A stretch of DNA of 64,000 bases from Hirundichthys speculiger (Eukaryota; Chordata; Actinopteri; Beloniformes; Exocoetidae). Where the stretch lies: positions 558,001-622,000 of the forward strand of contig JAGFBZ010000863.1 of assembly GCA_018398805.1 (NCBI GenBank), read 5' to 3'. The translations under genes were made by a program, and so were the position numbers. The notes below the pieces were generated by a model. It did no database searches. It saw only the letters and a list, made by a program, of their open reading frames with translations, and had not been told where the DNA came from. This document shows positions 23,601 to 32,185 of this stretch, one piece after another; the first letter of the stretch is position 1, and every line of letters starts with the position of its first letter.

Positions 23601-26600
23601 TGATAGCTTTATGAAAATGTTTGAGAGGCTTGTCAATAGTGTTTCATTGTAAAAAAATAAATATCTGTTCATTTAAAGAGTCAAAACTGTTTTTGGTTTT
23701 GTTCATAGTATTGATGTAATGATCTTAGGTATATGTGTTATCGGTTATCGCTTTAGGAGCTGAAAGTTATCAGTTATCAGTATCGGTTTAAAAAAAACAG
23801 TTATCGTGCATCCCTATCTATAACATATGATCTTATTCCTCCATGCACCACAAATATTACCCATCATATGCTCATACGTCACACAAAATACCTTGGGTTA
23901 TTTCGTTTTATTGTCTTTTTGCAAATATCAGCTTTCTTAATAACAACAGGCATGATGAACATTGCTTCTTAGAAAGTGAATGGTATGCAGAACTGTCAGA
24001 AAAGTGGCCTGGCTTATAAGTAGTTTCCTTTTCCCCTGATTTTTTTTTTTTATTATACACACATATGTTACAGTTGCTTTTTTTTCTTTTTCCCAGTAGC
24101 CACAATGTAAGAGTCATGAAAGAATTCCAGGTAATCAACATGATTTAAAAGTTGATATCATTAATACATTTTTCTTTTATGAATTTTTATTTATTAGTAA
24201 TTCTGCTTCCACTGCTGTGAGTAAAGAGAATTTGCTTTAGGATTGATCAGAGTGATTGGATGTATTGACTGCACCCACATCCTCCTTAAGGGACTTTTCC
24301 TTTACTAGGGCAAGGGTGTGAAATATGTCTCTATACTACATTTTCAACTGCATCAAGTTTTTGTTTTTTTTTGGTCAGGCAGAATGTCACATACCATTAA
24401 ATATTTAAATCACGAATTTACTCGCTCTGCAATTTCTCCCGCATCAACTGTCTTTTTCTTCACTGCTGCAACCGTCTACGTTTCTGCAAAAAGCTACCAC
24501 TGCAATAAAAGCTCTAATTCAACGAAGAAGAGTAAAAGGATCTCTTTAGTTCATCATGGTGATTCACAGTGACTGAGCTCCACTGATGATGTCATTGTAT
24601 AGTCACTGGAACTCAGACTCAACATAGTCAGAGTTGACAGAACCAACTCTAAACCTCCATTCTGAAACTGAAAACTCAAGAGTTTCTTTTCTCAGGATCT
24701 GAGTTCATTTTTTGACTCAGAGTTTGTTGAAGCTCCTGTCTGAGACGGCCCCAGCTGTGACTCAGACTCAACATGTTGAAATAATTACAGCTAACAAGTG
24801 GGATAATGGGTCATAAGCCCAGATCCCTTTAGCATGTTGAAGACATAAAAATCCCTTTCAAACACAGAGGGAAACCCAAATTTAGCTCTAAAGTGGTCTA
24901 TTTGAATGTCTCCAACACTCAAACATGTACTCTTGCAGCATTTTGGATAATTTCCATGAGCAAGAATTCCTTAATAGTGTCATTATAACTGGTTGCGGTG
25001 TCGCCAAAATAACAACAGTTTACAATCATCTCCTGCTGATGATACTATAACAGTTAAACCTCAGAAATGTGCTCCTGCAAAATTGTGGACCATTTCAATA
25101 AGCTAAATTATTCAATAACTTTATTGTCATTAACTGTGGCGTTAACAAAATGTTGATTTTGATATGACAACAGTTAATTCTTCAGACATGTTCTCTTGCA
25201 GAATTAAAAAAGAATGAATATGTACCTGAGCTACATTGGCTTGGTTGTTTGTCCTGTCGCCTCAGTGAGAATATTCCTGGTTCAATTCCCAACAGTTTGC
25301 ATACTCTTTTCATGCAAACAGAAAATCTCCAACTTCCTCCCACAGTCCCATAACACATCAGGTTTTGATACAGTCAGTAATGCACCTTATTTAAGTTAAT
25401 GTGAGATATCAAATACGTTTGTTTGATAGCTTTACGAAAATGTTTGAGAGGCTTGCCAATAGTTTTTCAATGGAAAAAAAATATCTGTTCATTTAAAAAG
25501 TCAAAACTATTTTTGATTTTGTTCATAGTATTGATGTAATGATCTTAGGTATATGCGTGTGTTATCGGTTATCGGTATCGGTATTAAAAAACAGTTATTG
25601 TGCATCCCTAGTTAAAGAGACAGGACAGTGCGTGCTGGGTTGTGTAGTGTGAGGGGTGTTGTGTAGTGGATTGTGTTGTGACAGCAAACAAACTCAGAAG
25701 ATAATATGTAAGAAGCAGAAACTACAAACAAGAAAACTGGATGAACACGTTCTACCAAGCTATAGACCTGTATATGGAGAATTGATGTAAGCATTATTGA
25801 TTGATTGTGTTGACAGTAGAGGGGGGGGTCGTTGGGGGAGGGGTGTAAAGAATAAATGTGTCTGTACCCATATAGACCTCCCGCAGCCACGCGACACACA
25901 CCTTGACGACAGAGCGCAGTCGCCATATTGGAGTGAAAACAACAAGCTAGGGCTTAAGCGATCACATAGTCTTTGTGCAAGTTATGCGGTTCGCACTCCG
26001 ACGCACCCGCGGGGACGACACGAGGAAAGAGCGGCGACCGGCCAGAACAAGCCGCAGATGCAATGAGCACCCCGCCGGAGGCACGCGTCCCCATCTGCCC
26101 AAACCGACGGCGGTCTACGTCGGCTGGAAATCTGTGAAATGATAATCCTGATCCCTTTCCTCTGCTGCCTGTGCAGCCAACAGCTACACAGCTCAAAACC
26201 ATGCTTTCGGACTGTTTGCTATCCACCTAAATGCGACAGATTACACACGGGACAGGTATACTGCTCAGCTGAAGGGCTTGTCTTCAATCCAACACAGCGG
26301 CGAGCCGTTGCGGCTGCAGTGCACGACGTCACGTGCAAAAGGTCCATACACTCACATGTGAGTTACCCAAGTACCAAGGAAACCGCTACCACTATTACCA
26401 TCACCACTCTTCTTATCTTAGTACATCTCAATTCAATTCAATTCAATTCAATTTTATTTATATAGCGTCTGTTACAATGACAATTGTCTCTAGGCGCTTT
26501 ACAGAGACCCAGAGCATGACCCCCGAGCAAATATCATCCACTAAGATTATATCATTAAATCCAATCAACGATAATGGCAGGTAAAAAACTCCCACGTAGG

Positions 26601-29600
26601 GAGAAAAAAAAACCTTTATACCACCAAACAGTGGCAAGGAAAAACTCCACTTTAAGAGGAAGAAACCTGAGCAGGACCTGGCTCATATGGGGGGACCTTC
26701 CTGCCGAAGGCCAGCCGGGCAGAGAAAGAAAAGAGGGGAGACAGGACAGAGAGAGGATGGAGGACAGAGAGAAGATGAAGGACAGAAAGAGGATGTAGGA
26801 CAGAGAGAGGAGAGCACAGAAAAAGTAAAAAATAATAATAAAGAAGTAGTGGAATTGTTGTAGGGTGAATGCAAATGGGCTATGGAGGGCCCTTGGGCGT
26901 GTGGTCAGCGTAATGAGTCATGATAGGCTCTTGAGTATCAATAATGTGCGGGTGGGGTGTAACAAACTCTGAGAGTAAGGTGAATGCAACAGGCTATGGA
27001 AGGCCCATGAGAGTCTGGTGAATGCAACAGGACTCAAAGTTCCCCTGTTATGTACGTGTGGCGGTTGCTCAAGTCCTCCCGCAGGTGAGAAACGCCAGCT
27101 AACTCCCATCGACCCAGGGCCACACTGGCCCAAGAGGGCCCCTTGCCCCCGACCCGAGAGGTCAGGGGGCAAACATCCCCAAGACATATGTCCACTGACA
27201 GGAGGGCCAGGCAGGGCACCCAGAAAGGCAACGAGGCCCCCCCCCGAGGCCAGCCGCCACCGCCGGCCCGCCACCCCCCCATAACACAGCAGCGGCGACA
27301 AACGACGGGAAAGCGGACCGCACCAGAGGGCCGTGCCAGGAAGGCCGCACAGCACCCCCCCACGCCGCCGCGCACCAGCCCGCAGCAAGCCAAGCCAAGC
27401 CAACCCCCCCCCCCCCCCCCCCCCCCCCCCGGAGCCACAACAGGCACCCAGCCCACCAGCAGGGGTGCACGCGGGCCCACGCATAGGCGCAAGGAGGCCA
27501 CCACCGGAGGAGGGCTCCCAAAAGCCGGGATACGCCCCAGTGGCCAGGACCCACGATCATGCCCCAAATCCCCCGCAGGTCAGGGAGGGACAAAACAAAA
27601 CAAACCAAAAAAAGGCACAATATGGCCGGTCCAGCCCCCCATCCCCACCCCCCGACGTGTGTTACGTGTATGTGTCTTCTTCTGTTTTTTTTTTAAATTT
27701 TGTATGTGTAAGCTAAGTGCATTAAAATCGACTTAGGGTGCAGAGGGTGGATGGTCCCCCCGCACCCCGGCTTCTAATTCGCTTGTATGTTATGTATTTG
27801 TGGGGGTGGGGGTGGGGTGGAGGGCAACCATGGCCTTGGGCAAAGGGGTTATCTACAAGACTTGATAGCTCATCCTAATAGAGCTCACCGGTCTCAGAGT
27901 GCAGGATTACTCGTCGTTCCGAGAATATCTAAAAGTAGGTTTGGAGGACGGGCCTTCTGCTACCAGGCACCTTTATTATGGAACCAGCTACCAATTTGGG
28001 TTAAGGAGACTGACACCGTCTCCATCTTTAAAACTAAACTGAAAACATTTCTGTTTAGTAAAGCCTACAGTTAGTCTAAACAACAGTGTGTAGGAGTTAA
28101 TAGTCATAACCATAGTTGTAGGAGCTCAGACTAGAGTAGCTCGTCTTAATCACAGCTTCGTAATAGTTATGCTGCTATAGGCCTACGCTGCAGGGGGACA
28201 CCAACATGATCTGCTGAGCGGTGTCTCCACTGCTCTTCTCCCCTTTCCTCCTCCCTTCCTCCAGCTCATTCCATAGTTAATTAGGAGCAACATGTTACTT
28301 TAACTGTGCTCACATATTCTTTCCTGTAGTTTGTTTTGCTGTTTTGCCCCTCTTTTCTCTTTTATTTCTGTATGTTCGCAGGCCAGAGTTTCCTGAGATG
28401 CATGCTGACTTACAGTTCCATCCTCTGACCATCCCAGCATTTACCTCCACCTGTGTGTGTAGATGTGTTCAGGGTGCCGGCTGGTGTGGTGACTGGTGAC
28501 CTGGTCCTCTGACCATCTCACCTCAGTGTTGCTACCTGCATCTGTTTATGTTTATGTAGTCATTACATTCAGTCATTTGTGTGCTCTCCTCTCTCTGTCC
28601 TGTCTCTGCTCTCTTTTTCTTTCTTTACCCGGCTGGCCTTCGGCAGGAAGGTCCCCCTCATATGAGCCAGGTCCTGCTCAAGGTTTCTTCCTCTCAGTAG
28701 GAGTTTTTCCCTTGCCACTGTTTGGCTTAAAGGTTTTTTTTTCTCCCACTGTAGGAGATTTTTTTACTTGTCCATTATCCTTGATTTGGATTTAATATAA
28801 TTTTAGTTAATGATATTTGCTTGGGGGTCATGCTCTGGGTCTCTGTAAAGCGCCTAGAGACAATTGGCATTGTAACAGATGCTATACAAATAAAATTGAA
28901 TTGAATTGAAAGGAGTAATCATGTATCTTTATCACTTAATTTAAAAATAGAACTTTCATCAATGTACAGACAGTTTGAAGAGTCTGAATTATTTCAGTTA
29001 ATTCATTGTTATTAGTAACCCAGAGTTTTCAATATGCAATATGATTCTCCAAATGTTTGTGCTGACATGATCTCAGCATGCCTACAAAAGTTTAGGCAGA
29101 TTTTGGTGATGGTAAATAAAATGGTAAATGGGCTGCACTTATATAGCGCTTTCCAGACACCGTCATGGTGCCCCCAAAGTGCTTTACAATGGCCTCTCAT
29201 TCACCCATTCACACACACATTCACACACTAGTGGGCGGCTGCTGCCATGGAGGGCACTGCCAGGCCCACTGGAGCCAAGTTAGGGTTCAGTGTCTTGCCC
29301 AAGGAGACATGTGGACAGTTGGAGCCGGGATCGAACCGCCAACCTCCCATCCATGTTCCACCTTTATGATTTTGGTAACTCTGGATTCTGTAACACCAAA
29401 GTCATTTGTTGTGTTTTACACATAAACGTAGGAAATTCTATGCAACTTTGCCTCTTCAAAAATACAATGTTGTAGCATAACTGATATGACAGTTGGTGAT
29501 AATGAAGTTATTGAATAATTTTCCTTTTGGAAATTGTCTACAATTTTTTTTCAGGAGCACATATTTGAAATGTAACTGTTGTTGTATCATCAGCAGGAGG

Positions 29601-30471
29601 AATCCTTCAACTGTCGTCATTTTGGTGACGTCACAATTAGTTATAATCATGCTACTGAGGATTTTTGTTTCTGGAAATTATCCAAAATTCTGGAAGAGTA
29701 CATGTGTGAGATTTGACTGTTGTAATATCATCAGTAGGTGACTGTTTACAGCTGTTATTTTCGTGACACCATAGTTGGTAATAGTTTTTTAATCTGAGGA
29801 TTGCACTTTGAAGACGGTCCCCAAGTACGTGTCATGCAGCCAGTTGCGTCGACACTAAAGTTATTTGTTGAGTATTAAGTCGTTTCGTTTTGCTGACAGT
29901 TAGCTTGTCTCTGTGTTTCAGTAGTTGGACAGAGGCAACAGTCACGCTTTAATACCTCTTTATCTCGGAGTTACTGATTACAGTCTGTGAATATATGTCC
30001 AACTTTACCGGACTCAGCAGGAGCTCCAAATAAAACAAGGCTAAAGTGGGGTTAGAAAATATAAATACATTTACAACTGACAATGTTATGAGATGAATGT
30101 ATTATTTAGGCTGAATCAAAACTAAATCATTCAAATCTCAGAAGAGTCCAGTTTTAGACTCAGCAATGAAGCTGTGAAAGGTTGTCAGCACAATAGTAGG
30201 CTATAATTAGCTGTTTTTAGGGACAGATCAGAGATTAAATATGGTCTAAAGTCTAGGAACTGTTGAGTAGAGGACCTACTGAACTCCACTACACTGTGGT
30301 GACTGGAATAAACCTACGTGAACTTGTAAGCGACTTCAACATTTCCATAAAAGCAGAGCTTTAATCGCAGGCCTTACCTAAACATCCATCTCCCGGCTGA
30401 CACGTCTGCTGCGGGGCGAACCAACAACTTCTGATCCCCAGCAGCAGCAGCGCTAAAACCTCCAGACGCAT
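11431..30471 (-). CDS. cpz: Carboxypeptidase Z (frizzled domain plus M14 metallocarboxypeptidase), complete 12-exon coding region
   Basis: Exons in transcript order: 30471-30378, 22311-22257, 22137-21815, 21701-21486, 16251-16055, 14508-14347, 14248-14090, 13969-13834, 13745-13606, 13344-13245, 13008-12863, 11634-11431. All joins are GT-AG and in frame, giving 643 codons plus stop (human CPZ is about 650). Domains: signal peptide 1-19; frizzled cysteine-rich domain about 35-149 with ten cysteines; carboxypeptidase about 165-490; transthyretin-like domain about 495-576; C-terminal tail ending in '[11 protein letters not shown]'. Zinc ligands are H241, E244 (HGNE) and H373. N315-R316 bind the substrate carboxylate; Y443 and E465 are the Tyr248/Glu270 equivalents, spaced 22 apart as in the family. 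The enzyme should therefore be active. Family knowledge: a secreted matrix enzyme that removes C-terminal Lys/Arg and interacts with Wnts through its frizzled domain. Intron 1 is about 8 kb and full of repeats. Confidence 0.96.
11800..12092 (+). mobile_element. LINE reverse-transcriptase fragment in CPZ intron 11 (antisense to the gene)
   Basis: It encodes '[20 protein letters not shown]', '[20 protein letters not shown]' and '[17 protein letters not shown]', the N-terminal reverse-transcriptase motifs of a CR1/L2-like element, with an internal deletion between the first two. 'FAYRANRS' has become 'FAYWANKS'. Confidence 0.85.
12863..13008 (-). CDS. cpz: CPZ exon 11 (second half of transthyretin-like domain)
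   Basis: 146 bp, residues 528-576: '[20 protein letters not shown]', then '[10 protein letters not shown]'. The acceptor is 'ttgctttcag' and the donor GTTTGG (weak). Confidence 0.93.
13245..13344 (-). CDS. cpz: CPZ exon 10 (start of transthyretin-like domain)
   Basis: 100 bp, residues 495-527: '[20 protein letters not shown]', then '[10 protein letters not shown]'. The donor is GTAAAT. Confidence 0.93.
13606..13745 (-). CDS. cpz: CPZ exon 9 (catalytic Glu465)
   Basis: 140 bp, residues 448-494: '[20 protein letters not shown]', with the general base Glu in 'VELGC'. The acceptor is 'tttcatctacag' and the donor GTAAGT. Confidence 0.95.
13834..13969 (-). CDS. cpz: CPZ exon 8 (Tyr443)
   Basis: 136 bp, residues 403-447, ending '[11 protein letters not shown]'. 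The tyrosine of 'WY' is the substrate-binding Tyr. The donor is GTGAGT. Confidence 0.94.
14090..14248 (-). CDS. cpz: CPZ exon 7 (third zinc ligand His373)
   Basis: 159 bp, residues 350-402: '[20 protein letters not shown]', '[20 protein letters not shown]' and '[12 protein letters not shown]'. Confidence 0.96.
14347..14508 (-). CDS. cpz: CPZ exon 6 (Asn315-Arg316 substrate anchor)
   Basis: 162 bp, residues 296-349: '[20 protein letters not shown]' then 'RNFPDLTS' and '[13 protein letters not shown]'. Confidence 0.96.
14548..14562. repeat. Short (AT)n tract in CPZ intron 5
   Basis: 'atatatatatatat' beside exon 6. Confidence 0.9.
15715..15901 (+). mobile_element. LINE 3'-end fragment with TTGAA tail, CPZ intron 5
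   Basis: It matches 28735-28915 ('gatatttgctcgggggttatgctctgggtctctgt', '…cattataacagacgctatacaaataaaattgaattgaattgaattgaa'). The short TTGAA tandem is the 3' tail of the family seen five times in this window. Confidence 0.85.
16055..16251 (-). CDS. cpz: CPZ exon 5 (zinc motif HGNE)
   Basis: 197 bp, residues 230-295: '[20 protein letters not shown]' and '[19 protein letters not shown]'. The donor is GTAGAG. Reading through the donor gives unrelated sequence and a stop. Confidence 0.95.
16354..17135 (+). mobile_element. Tc1/mariner-type element, decayed, CPZ intron 4
   Basis: The left part ('cagagtttacatacattg…', '…cattaaatcagactaaacttttcctgttttag', 'tgctaaatgccagaataatgagagagag') is a typical fish Tc1 terminal repeat and inner repeat. 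The frame 16675-16765 encodes '[20 protein letters not shown]', the DNA-binding start of a Tc1 transposase. It is followed by frameshifted pieces to about 17135, where the homopolymer tract begins. Confidence 0.75.
17148..17211. repeat. Alternating T and G homopolymer runs
   Basis: Runs of T, G, T and G, each about 13-18 bases, in CPZ intron 4. It may be partly a sequencing or assembly artefact. Confidence 0.85.
17475..17667 (-). mobile_element. tRNA-derived SINE, CPZ intron 4
   Basis: Read on the minus strand it starts 'ggaccgccccggtggcgcag' (A-box region with 'gcgcagtggttagtta'), then the B box ('ggttcgattccc'-like, from 'gggaatcgaactcac' on plus). It ends in a T-rich tail on the plus strand at 17475-17488. 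Copies are at 6700, 7105 and 45812. Confidence 0.85.
17820..18000 (-). mobile_element. LINE C-terminal/3' fragment, CPZ intron 4
   Basis: Plus-strand text 'tgctgttaaagagtctgacggctgatgggatgaaggacctgtggtaacg…cagcagtctgctgctgaatgagctgttcagtg' is the reverse complement of the C-terminal coding part of CR1/L2-like fish LINEs (a short 'SSIRASDTSRL…'-type product read on minus). Not translated end to end. Confidence 0.55.
18317..19214. mobile_element. hAT-like non-autonomous element with perfect 8-bp target duplication
   Basis: The ends are CAGTGTT… and …AACACTG. The inner flanks carry inverted 'gttcacgaactagttcat' type repeats (left 18350-18385, right 19108-19195). The target duplication is CACTTTGG at 18309-18316 and 19215-19222. 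It is 898 bp with no transposase, and it interrupts Tc1-like sequence on its right. Confidence 0.85.
19215..19400 (+). pseudogene. Tc1-like transposase fragment
   Basis: It encodes '[20 protein letters not shown]' and '[12 protein letters not shown]', the region around the second catalytic Asp of Tc1 transposases, then stops. Only about 60 codons remain. Confidence 0.85.
19405..19730. repeat. AT-rich element with repeated 'tgttataattactgttataaagcattatgatcatt'
   Basis: The phrase occurs at 19397-19435 and again at 19583-19620, with several reversed 'taaatataattat' variants between. It looks like a non-autonomous DNA element or a diverged tandem repeat of about 185 bp. The family is not recognised. 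Confidence 0.5.
20000..21150 (+). mobile_element. LINE C-terminal fragment with 3' tail, CPZ intron 4
   Basis: Frames encode '[20 protein letters not shown]', '[20 protein letters not shown]', '[20 protein letters not shown]', then 'LKIHLFDLK'. This is the post-RT C-terminal region of many fish LINEs. It ends 'tacaaataaagtttgattgattgattgaa', a tandem 3' tail. Confidence 0.85.
21486..21701 (-). CDS. cpz: CPZ exon 4 (linker into peptidase domain)
   Basis: 216 bp, residues 158-229: '[20 protein letters not shown]' and '[20 protein letters not shown]'. The donor GTGAGT follows 'CACGAGCTCT'. Confidence 0.95.
21815..22137 (-). CDS. cpz: CPZ exon 3 (most of the frizzled domain)
   Basis: 323 bp, residues 50-157. 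It carries eight of the ten frizzled cysteines, e.g. '[20 protein letters not shown]' and '[17 protein letters not shown]'. The donor is GTAAAT. Confidence 0.95.
22257..22311 (-). CDS. cpz: CPZ exon 2 (first two frizzled cysteines)
   Basis: 55 bp. It joins exon 1 as Ala32 and encodes '[17 protein letters not shown]'. The acceptor is 'ctctctcccag' and the donor GTGAGA. The join was fixed by phase (1 in, 2 out). Confidence 0.88.
22556..23816. mobile_element. hAT-superfamily element, CPZ intron 1
   Basis: The ends are TAGGGATGCACGATAACT… and …TTATCGTGCATCCCTA. The target sites are TCCATAAC at 22548-22555 and TCTATAAC at 23817-23824, one mismatch in 8. It is 1,261 bp. On the plus strand 23030-23115 carries a frame-broken BED-finger-like piece ending '[13 protein letters not shown]'. 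The ORF is otherwise lost. Confidence 0.9.
24525..24755 (+). repeat. Dispersed repeat, partner of 9500-9740
   Basis: Same order of shared phrases as the first copy ('catcatggtgattcac', 'tgagctccactgatgatgtc', 'gttgacagaaccaactc', 'gactcagagtttgttgaagctcc'). Confidence 0.7.
24890..25210 (-). repeat. Left arm of an inverted repeat pair (diverged ~140-bp tandem units)
   Basis: The reverse complement of this stretch follows 29490-29800 closely ('atcatcagcaggag', 'ggaaattatccaaaat…tg…agagtacatgtttgag', 'tattttggcgacacc'). Each arm repeats its own unit about twice. Confidence 0.75.
25366..25612. mobile_element. Truncated copy of the 22556-23816 hAT element (right end only)
   Basis: 'cagtcagtaatgcaccttatttaagttaatgtgagatatcaaata…' follows 23553-23816 to the terminal 'ttattgtgcatcccta'. 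The left end is missing. Confidence 0.85.
26427..26815 (-). mobile_element. LINE 3' end with (TTGAA)n tail, CPZ intron 1
   Basis: It is the reverse complement of 28570-28915: the tail 'aattcaattcaattcaatt', 'tatatagcgtctgttacaatgacaattgtctctaggcgctttacagagacccagagc', then 'ccttcctgccgaaggccagccgggcagag'. Near-identical to 50912-51075 over its first 150 bases. Confidence 0.88.
26820..27740. other. GC-rich, proline-codon-rich block of unknown type with a 27-base C run
   Basis: Composition changes sharply from AT-rich intron to GC-rich, C-biased sequence; C27404-27430 is a homopolymer. Several overlapping long frames exist on both strands but are low-complexity (Pro or Gly rich) and match no family I know. 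It follows a LINE 3' end directly and precedes another LINE, so it may be the upstream part of a retroelement. Confidence 0.4.
27850..28915 (+). mobile_element. LINE C-terminal coding fragment plus full 3' UTR and TTGAA tail, CPZ intron 1
   Basis: 27855-28074 encodes '[20 protein letters not shown]', '[20 protein letters not shown]' and '[10 protein letters not shown]', the usual LINE C-terminus. The UTR then runs to 'aaataaaattgaattgaattgaa'. It serves as the best reference copy for the partial copies at 15715, 26427, 50912 and 57770. Confidence 0.9.
28916..29015 (+). repeat. Dispersed repeat, partner at 47850-47955
   Basis: Shared: 'aggagtaatca…', 'caatgtacagacagtttgaagagtctga', 'ttatttcagttaattcattg'. 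About 85 percent alike by eye over 100 bases. Confidence 0.75.
29112..29345 (-). mobile_element. SINE-like dispersed repeat with tRNA-type B box
   Basis: 'atggtaaatgggctgcacttatatagcgctttcc', '…ctcattcacccattcacacacacattcacacac', '…tgtcttgcccaaggagacatgtgg' and 'gagccgggatcgaaccgccaacc' form a repeat common in fish genomes. The last phrase read on minus is a B-box (ggttcgatccc). Confidence 0.65.
29490..29800 (+). repeat. Right arm of the inverted repeat pair
   Basis: See 24890-25210. Within this arm 'gaaattgtctacaa' (about 29530) recurs as 'gaaattatccaaaattctgg' (about 29675), and 'atcatcagcaggag' recurs as 'atcatcagtagg', a period of about 145. Confidence 0.75.
30378..30471 (-). CDS. cpz: CPZ exon 1 (start codon and signal peptide)
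   Basis: ATG at 30471-30469. It encodes '[20 protein letters not shown]' then '[11 protein letters not shown]', with a basic n-region, a Leu-rich core and likely cleavage near residue 19. The donor GTAAGG is in phase 1, which matches exon 2. No other Met with a hydrophobic run lies nearby. Confidence 0.88.
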
Positions 30472-30780
30472 GTTGCAGTAGCGGAGCTGCGTGTGTGATG
30501 TGGCTGCTCACTGTCCTCTAAGCTCCTGGATGATCACCAACCACAGCACTAAAAGATCCTTTCTTTGTCTACACAGTAGAGCATCCCTGACTCGAAGAAA
30601 ACTGAGGACTGCTCGCGAACATGTGTCCGCTCAAAAAAGTGCGTGTATCAATGTGTGTGTGTGCGCGCGCGCTCGGGTGTAGTTCAGTGCAGCGGTCAAC
30701 CCAGCCTCCCCCGCGAAAAACAGTCGACCCAGTCCTCTTATTTTGTCTGCGTCCATACACTAGACATTACGGCGTGCCCT
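30472..30780 (-). promoter_or_regulatory. Presumed 5' UTR and promoter region of CPZ
   Basis: It is the sequence just upstream of the CPZ start and richer in CG dinucleotides than its surroundings ('gcgcgcgcgctcggg' at 30663-30677, 'ccccgcg' at 30709). No TATA box at a convincing position. Inference from position and composition only. Confidence 0.35.
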
Positions 30781-30852
30781 AATATAAAGCTTTCAGAATA
30801 AAAGCTGGAGCCTTCCGAGTGTAGCATTTTCCTAAATTACTGCACGAAATAG

Positions 30853-31152
30853 CATGGGCGAGGCTAGCCCTTCTTTAGGGGTGCTTCAGCACCCCTAAAT
30901 TGAAATTCAGCACCTCAAAAACCAGGAGTAAGAAATGTTGTTATTCTAAAATTTTAGTTCACATTTGACAGGCTTAGATAATGTCCAAAACTTAATCCAT
31001 AGTTTGTGGTTTAAGTTTATATTTTAAGAATGAAAATGAAAACGACCCCGCCTAATGGTATCGTCCTCTTCTCACTAACGTTACTTGTGGGTTGTGGTGG
31101 GGCTCACTGGGTGCTCAGCACCCCTAAAGTTCTGACCTTACAATCGCCCCTG
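30853..31152. mobile_element. 300-bp non-autonomous element with 8-bp target duplication
   Basis: The ends are CATGGGCGAGGC… and …AATCGCCCCTG. Inner inverted repeat 'tttaggggtgctTcagcacccctaaa' on the left and 'ggtgctcagcacccctaaag' on the right. The target sites are CGAAATAG at 30845-30852 and CTAAATAG at 31153-31160, one mismatch. Confidence 0.75.
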
Positions 31153-31589
31153 CTAAATAGTGTTACAAAAAACAAACAAACAGGATAATCTGACAATAAA
31201 AATAACGTCATTGTGTTGTATTTCACAATTCACAACAAATCCTAAAATTTCAATAAATTACTACATTACTGTTAGACCCCGTGACCTGGCGTAGGACTAA
31301 ATCGGGTATGGATAATAAATTGATGGATTAATGTTTTTTACATTTACATACATTTTACATTAAAATGAAACTAAAGTAACCAATTTCCCCTAAATTAGTA
31401 AAACTGCAAAGCAGAATAACCCTGACTGAATGTAAACGGGGACTTGCATTTTATTTCAAAATTAAAGTTCTGCTGTATGTTATGGACAAGTTATTGTCAA
31501 ATTAATTGAGCAAATCAAACGGAAATTACCCAATTGCACACTTTGTCTTTAATCCTAAAATAAATTTTCACATCAGAAATGCATTGTTT

Positions 31590-32185
31590 ATCCATTACAC
31601 AAAATCTACCTTTGTTCAAACTAAAAGTAATTAGAAATGAATTGTAAAGTCTACATTACTTTTTTTTTAGACTTTTAAAGAAATCCTAGTTTCCACAGGT
31701 CAAATTCACCTTTGATCAAAAGTACCCTGCATAGGAATGTGACTCACCAATTATAAGAACTCAATCTGATGTTATATTTCAAAATAAAAGTAATTTGAAA
31801 TGAAGTGTAAAGCCATTACTTCTATATTCAGACTTATATAAAAACATTCTTCAATCTACAAACAAACCTCTCTCAAGAATAAAAGTATGTTATCTCAAAA
31901 CATCACTCACTAAATACAAGCTCAATCCAACATTGTATTTCACAAAAAAAGGCTTAATAAATGTGTAATTGCCACAATACCTTGACAGTCAGATTGATGT
32001 AATACAGAAGTTCATTTCCACAGACCAGGTTGAGAGTATCCTATCTCAGAGTATGACTCACTAATTATCAGCCCAATTTGATTTTGTATTTCACAGTGAA
32101 TGACATTTCAAATTATGCATAAACATTATATTAATACTTCATTCTGATTGATATAAAAATAAAAGTCCAGCACGCCACATGTGTA
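31590..32185. repeat. Diverged tandem repeat, unit about 150-160 bp, at least four units
   Basis: Unit phrases 'gactcaccaattataag…ctcaatctgatgtt…tatttca…aaaagtaatttgaaatgaa' recur. The 'actcac(c/t)aa' start is seen at about 31741, 31903 and 32055, and 'aaagtaattagaaatgaattgtaaag' at 31623 against 31788. It lies between CPZ and PI4K2B. Confidence 0.75.

Noticed and set aside
26918..27736. Several long open frames on both strands
   Set aside because: They are overlapping low-complexity Pro/Gly/Arg frames produced by C-rich composition; no domain or consistent codon use.
31590..32185. CRISPR-like array
   Set aside because: Units are about 155 bp, diverged, without short identical repeats separated by unique spacers, and the DNA is vertebrate.
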